Part shown: piece after piece, positions 31,620 to 31,717 of the stretch
How positions within the stretch are numbered: position 1 is the stretch's first letter
Layout: the number at the start of each line of letters is the position of its first letter
Assembly: GCF_036781485.1 (NCBI RefSeq)
Contig: NZ_DAIQAX010000012.1
Location: 9,269 to 40,985, forward strand
DNA length: 31,717 nucleotides
Direction of reading: 5' to 3'
From: Thermocrinis sp.
Lineage (GTDB): Bacteria > Aquificota > Aquificia > Aquificales > Aquificaceae
The notes under the pieces: model-generated
Told to the model about the DNA's origin: nothing
The model's input: only the letters and a program-made list of their open reading frames with translations
Databases searched by the model: none
Made by a program: the position numbers and the translations under genes

Positions 31620-31717
31620 CTCAACTCTTTTTGAGAGAACTTGAGGGTTCTGATTGAGCCCTTGTCAAATTGACAACTGAATAGGGTGCGTCTTCCTTAG
31701 GGGAGGTATTCCTCTAC
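31620..31717 (+). ncRNA. Structured non-coding region, probable leader of a stable RNA running off the window
   Basis: No open frame. Immediately after the predicted start come successive hairpins: CTCAA/TTGAG (31620-31624 with 31631-31635); AGGGTTC/GAGCCCT with loop TGATT (about 31644-31662); the perfect inverted repeat TTGTCAA-A-TTGACAA (31662-31676); and AGGGGA/TCCTCT near the end. The stretch TTGACAACTGAATAG recalls conserved sequences ahead of 23S rRNA in many bacteria. An rRNA-operon leader is my best guess, but no rRNA body is in view. Confidence 0.35.

Noticed and set aside
31640..31717. Start of a CRISPR array next to the Cmr operon
   Set aside because: No unit repeats within the visible sequence; the inverted repeats look like RNA stems. 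An array beyond the edge cannot be excluded.

Overview
The window looks like chromosome of a thermophilic bacterium of the Aquificaceae (Hydrogenobacter/Thermocrinis/Aquifex type). This rests on gene content: an archaeal-type FBP aldolase/phosphatase, a stand-alone MnmC2 tRNA methyltransferase, an archaeal-type ATP-dependent DNA ligase, a branched-chain polyamine synthase (BpsA) together with a spermidine-synthase homologue, and a LysRS with an extra N-terminal OB-fold. The layout fits too: genes overlap by 1-46 nt, convergent pairs touch, and divergent pairs share 17-19 bp promoters in which a TATAAT-like box lies about 7 nt from both start codons. The genus was not determined.

Layout. 1-101: tail of an unidentified gene. 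383-4827 (+): dapA, a DUF4149 membrane protein, speE, dapF and a membrane diguanylate cyclase. 4793-6178 (-): an FAD/NAD(P)H oxidoreductase, then tRNA-Met(CAU) (+) and the ATP-dependent DNA ligase (-). 8006-8452 (+): fabZ. 8455-12039 (-): bpsA, mnmC2, FBP aldolase/phosphatase and a helical protein. 12169-14645 (+): a carotenoid desaturase/isomerase-like flavoprotein and a LytS-type kinase. A 105-aa protein, the LytTR response regulator and a 34-aa membrane peptide follow on the minus strand. 16090-19301 (+): lysS, purN, a PA2779-like membrane protein and a PA2778-like cysteine peptidase with no usable start codon in its own frame. purC (-) closes the housekeeping part.

20009-30644 (+) is a type III-B CRISPR defence operon. 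It opens with an unidentified 136-aa protein (possibly MazF-like), a sigma-factor-like protein (CalpS), a MazF-like anti-sigma-type protein (CalpT) and a Lon-SAVED protease (CalpL). Then come cmr1, cmr2/cas10, cmr3, a CARF-HEPN RNase of the Csx1/Csx2 DxTHG group, cmr4, cmr5, cmr6 and a Ser/Asp-rich single-pass membrane protein. Expected logic: target RNA binding activates the GGDD palm of Cmr2 to make cyclic oligoadenylate. This activates both the RNase and CalpL; CalpL cleaves CalpT and frees the sigma factor. No CRISPR array, cas6 or cas1/cas2 is visible. The calpL/T/S cascade is known from related bacteria. The first gene, the last gene and the palindromic promoter are the parts I cannot place.

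The right end has a secreted protein, a 65-aa protein, and an extended -10 promoter in front of strongly structured non-coding DNA that runs off the window, probably the start of a stable RNA.
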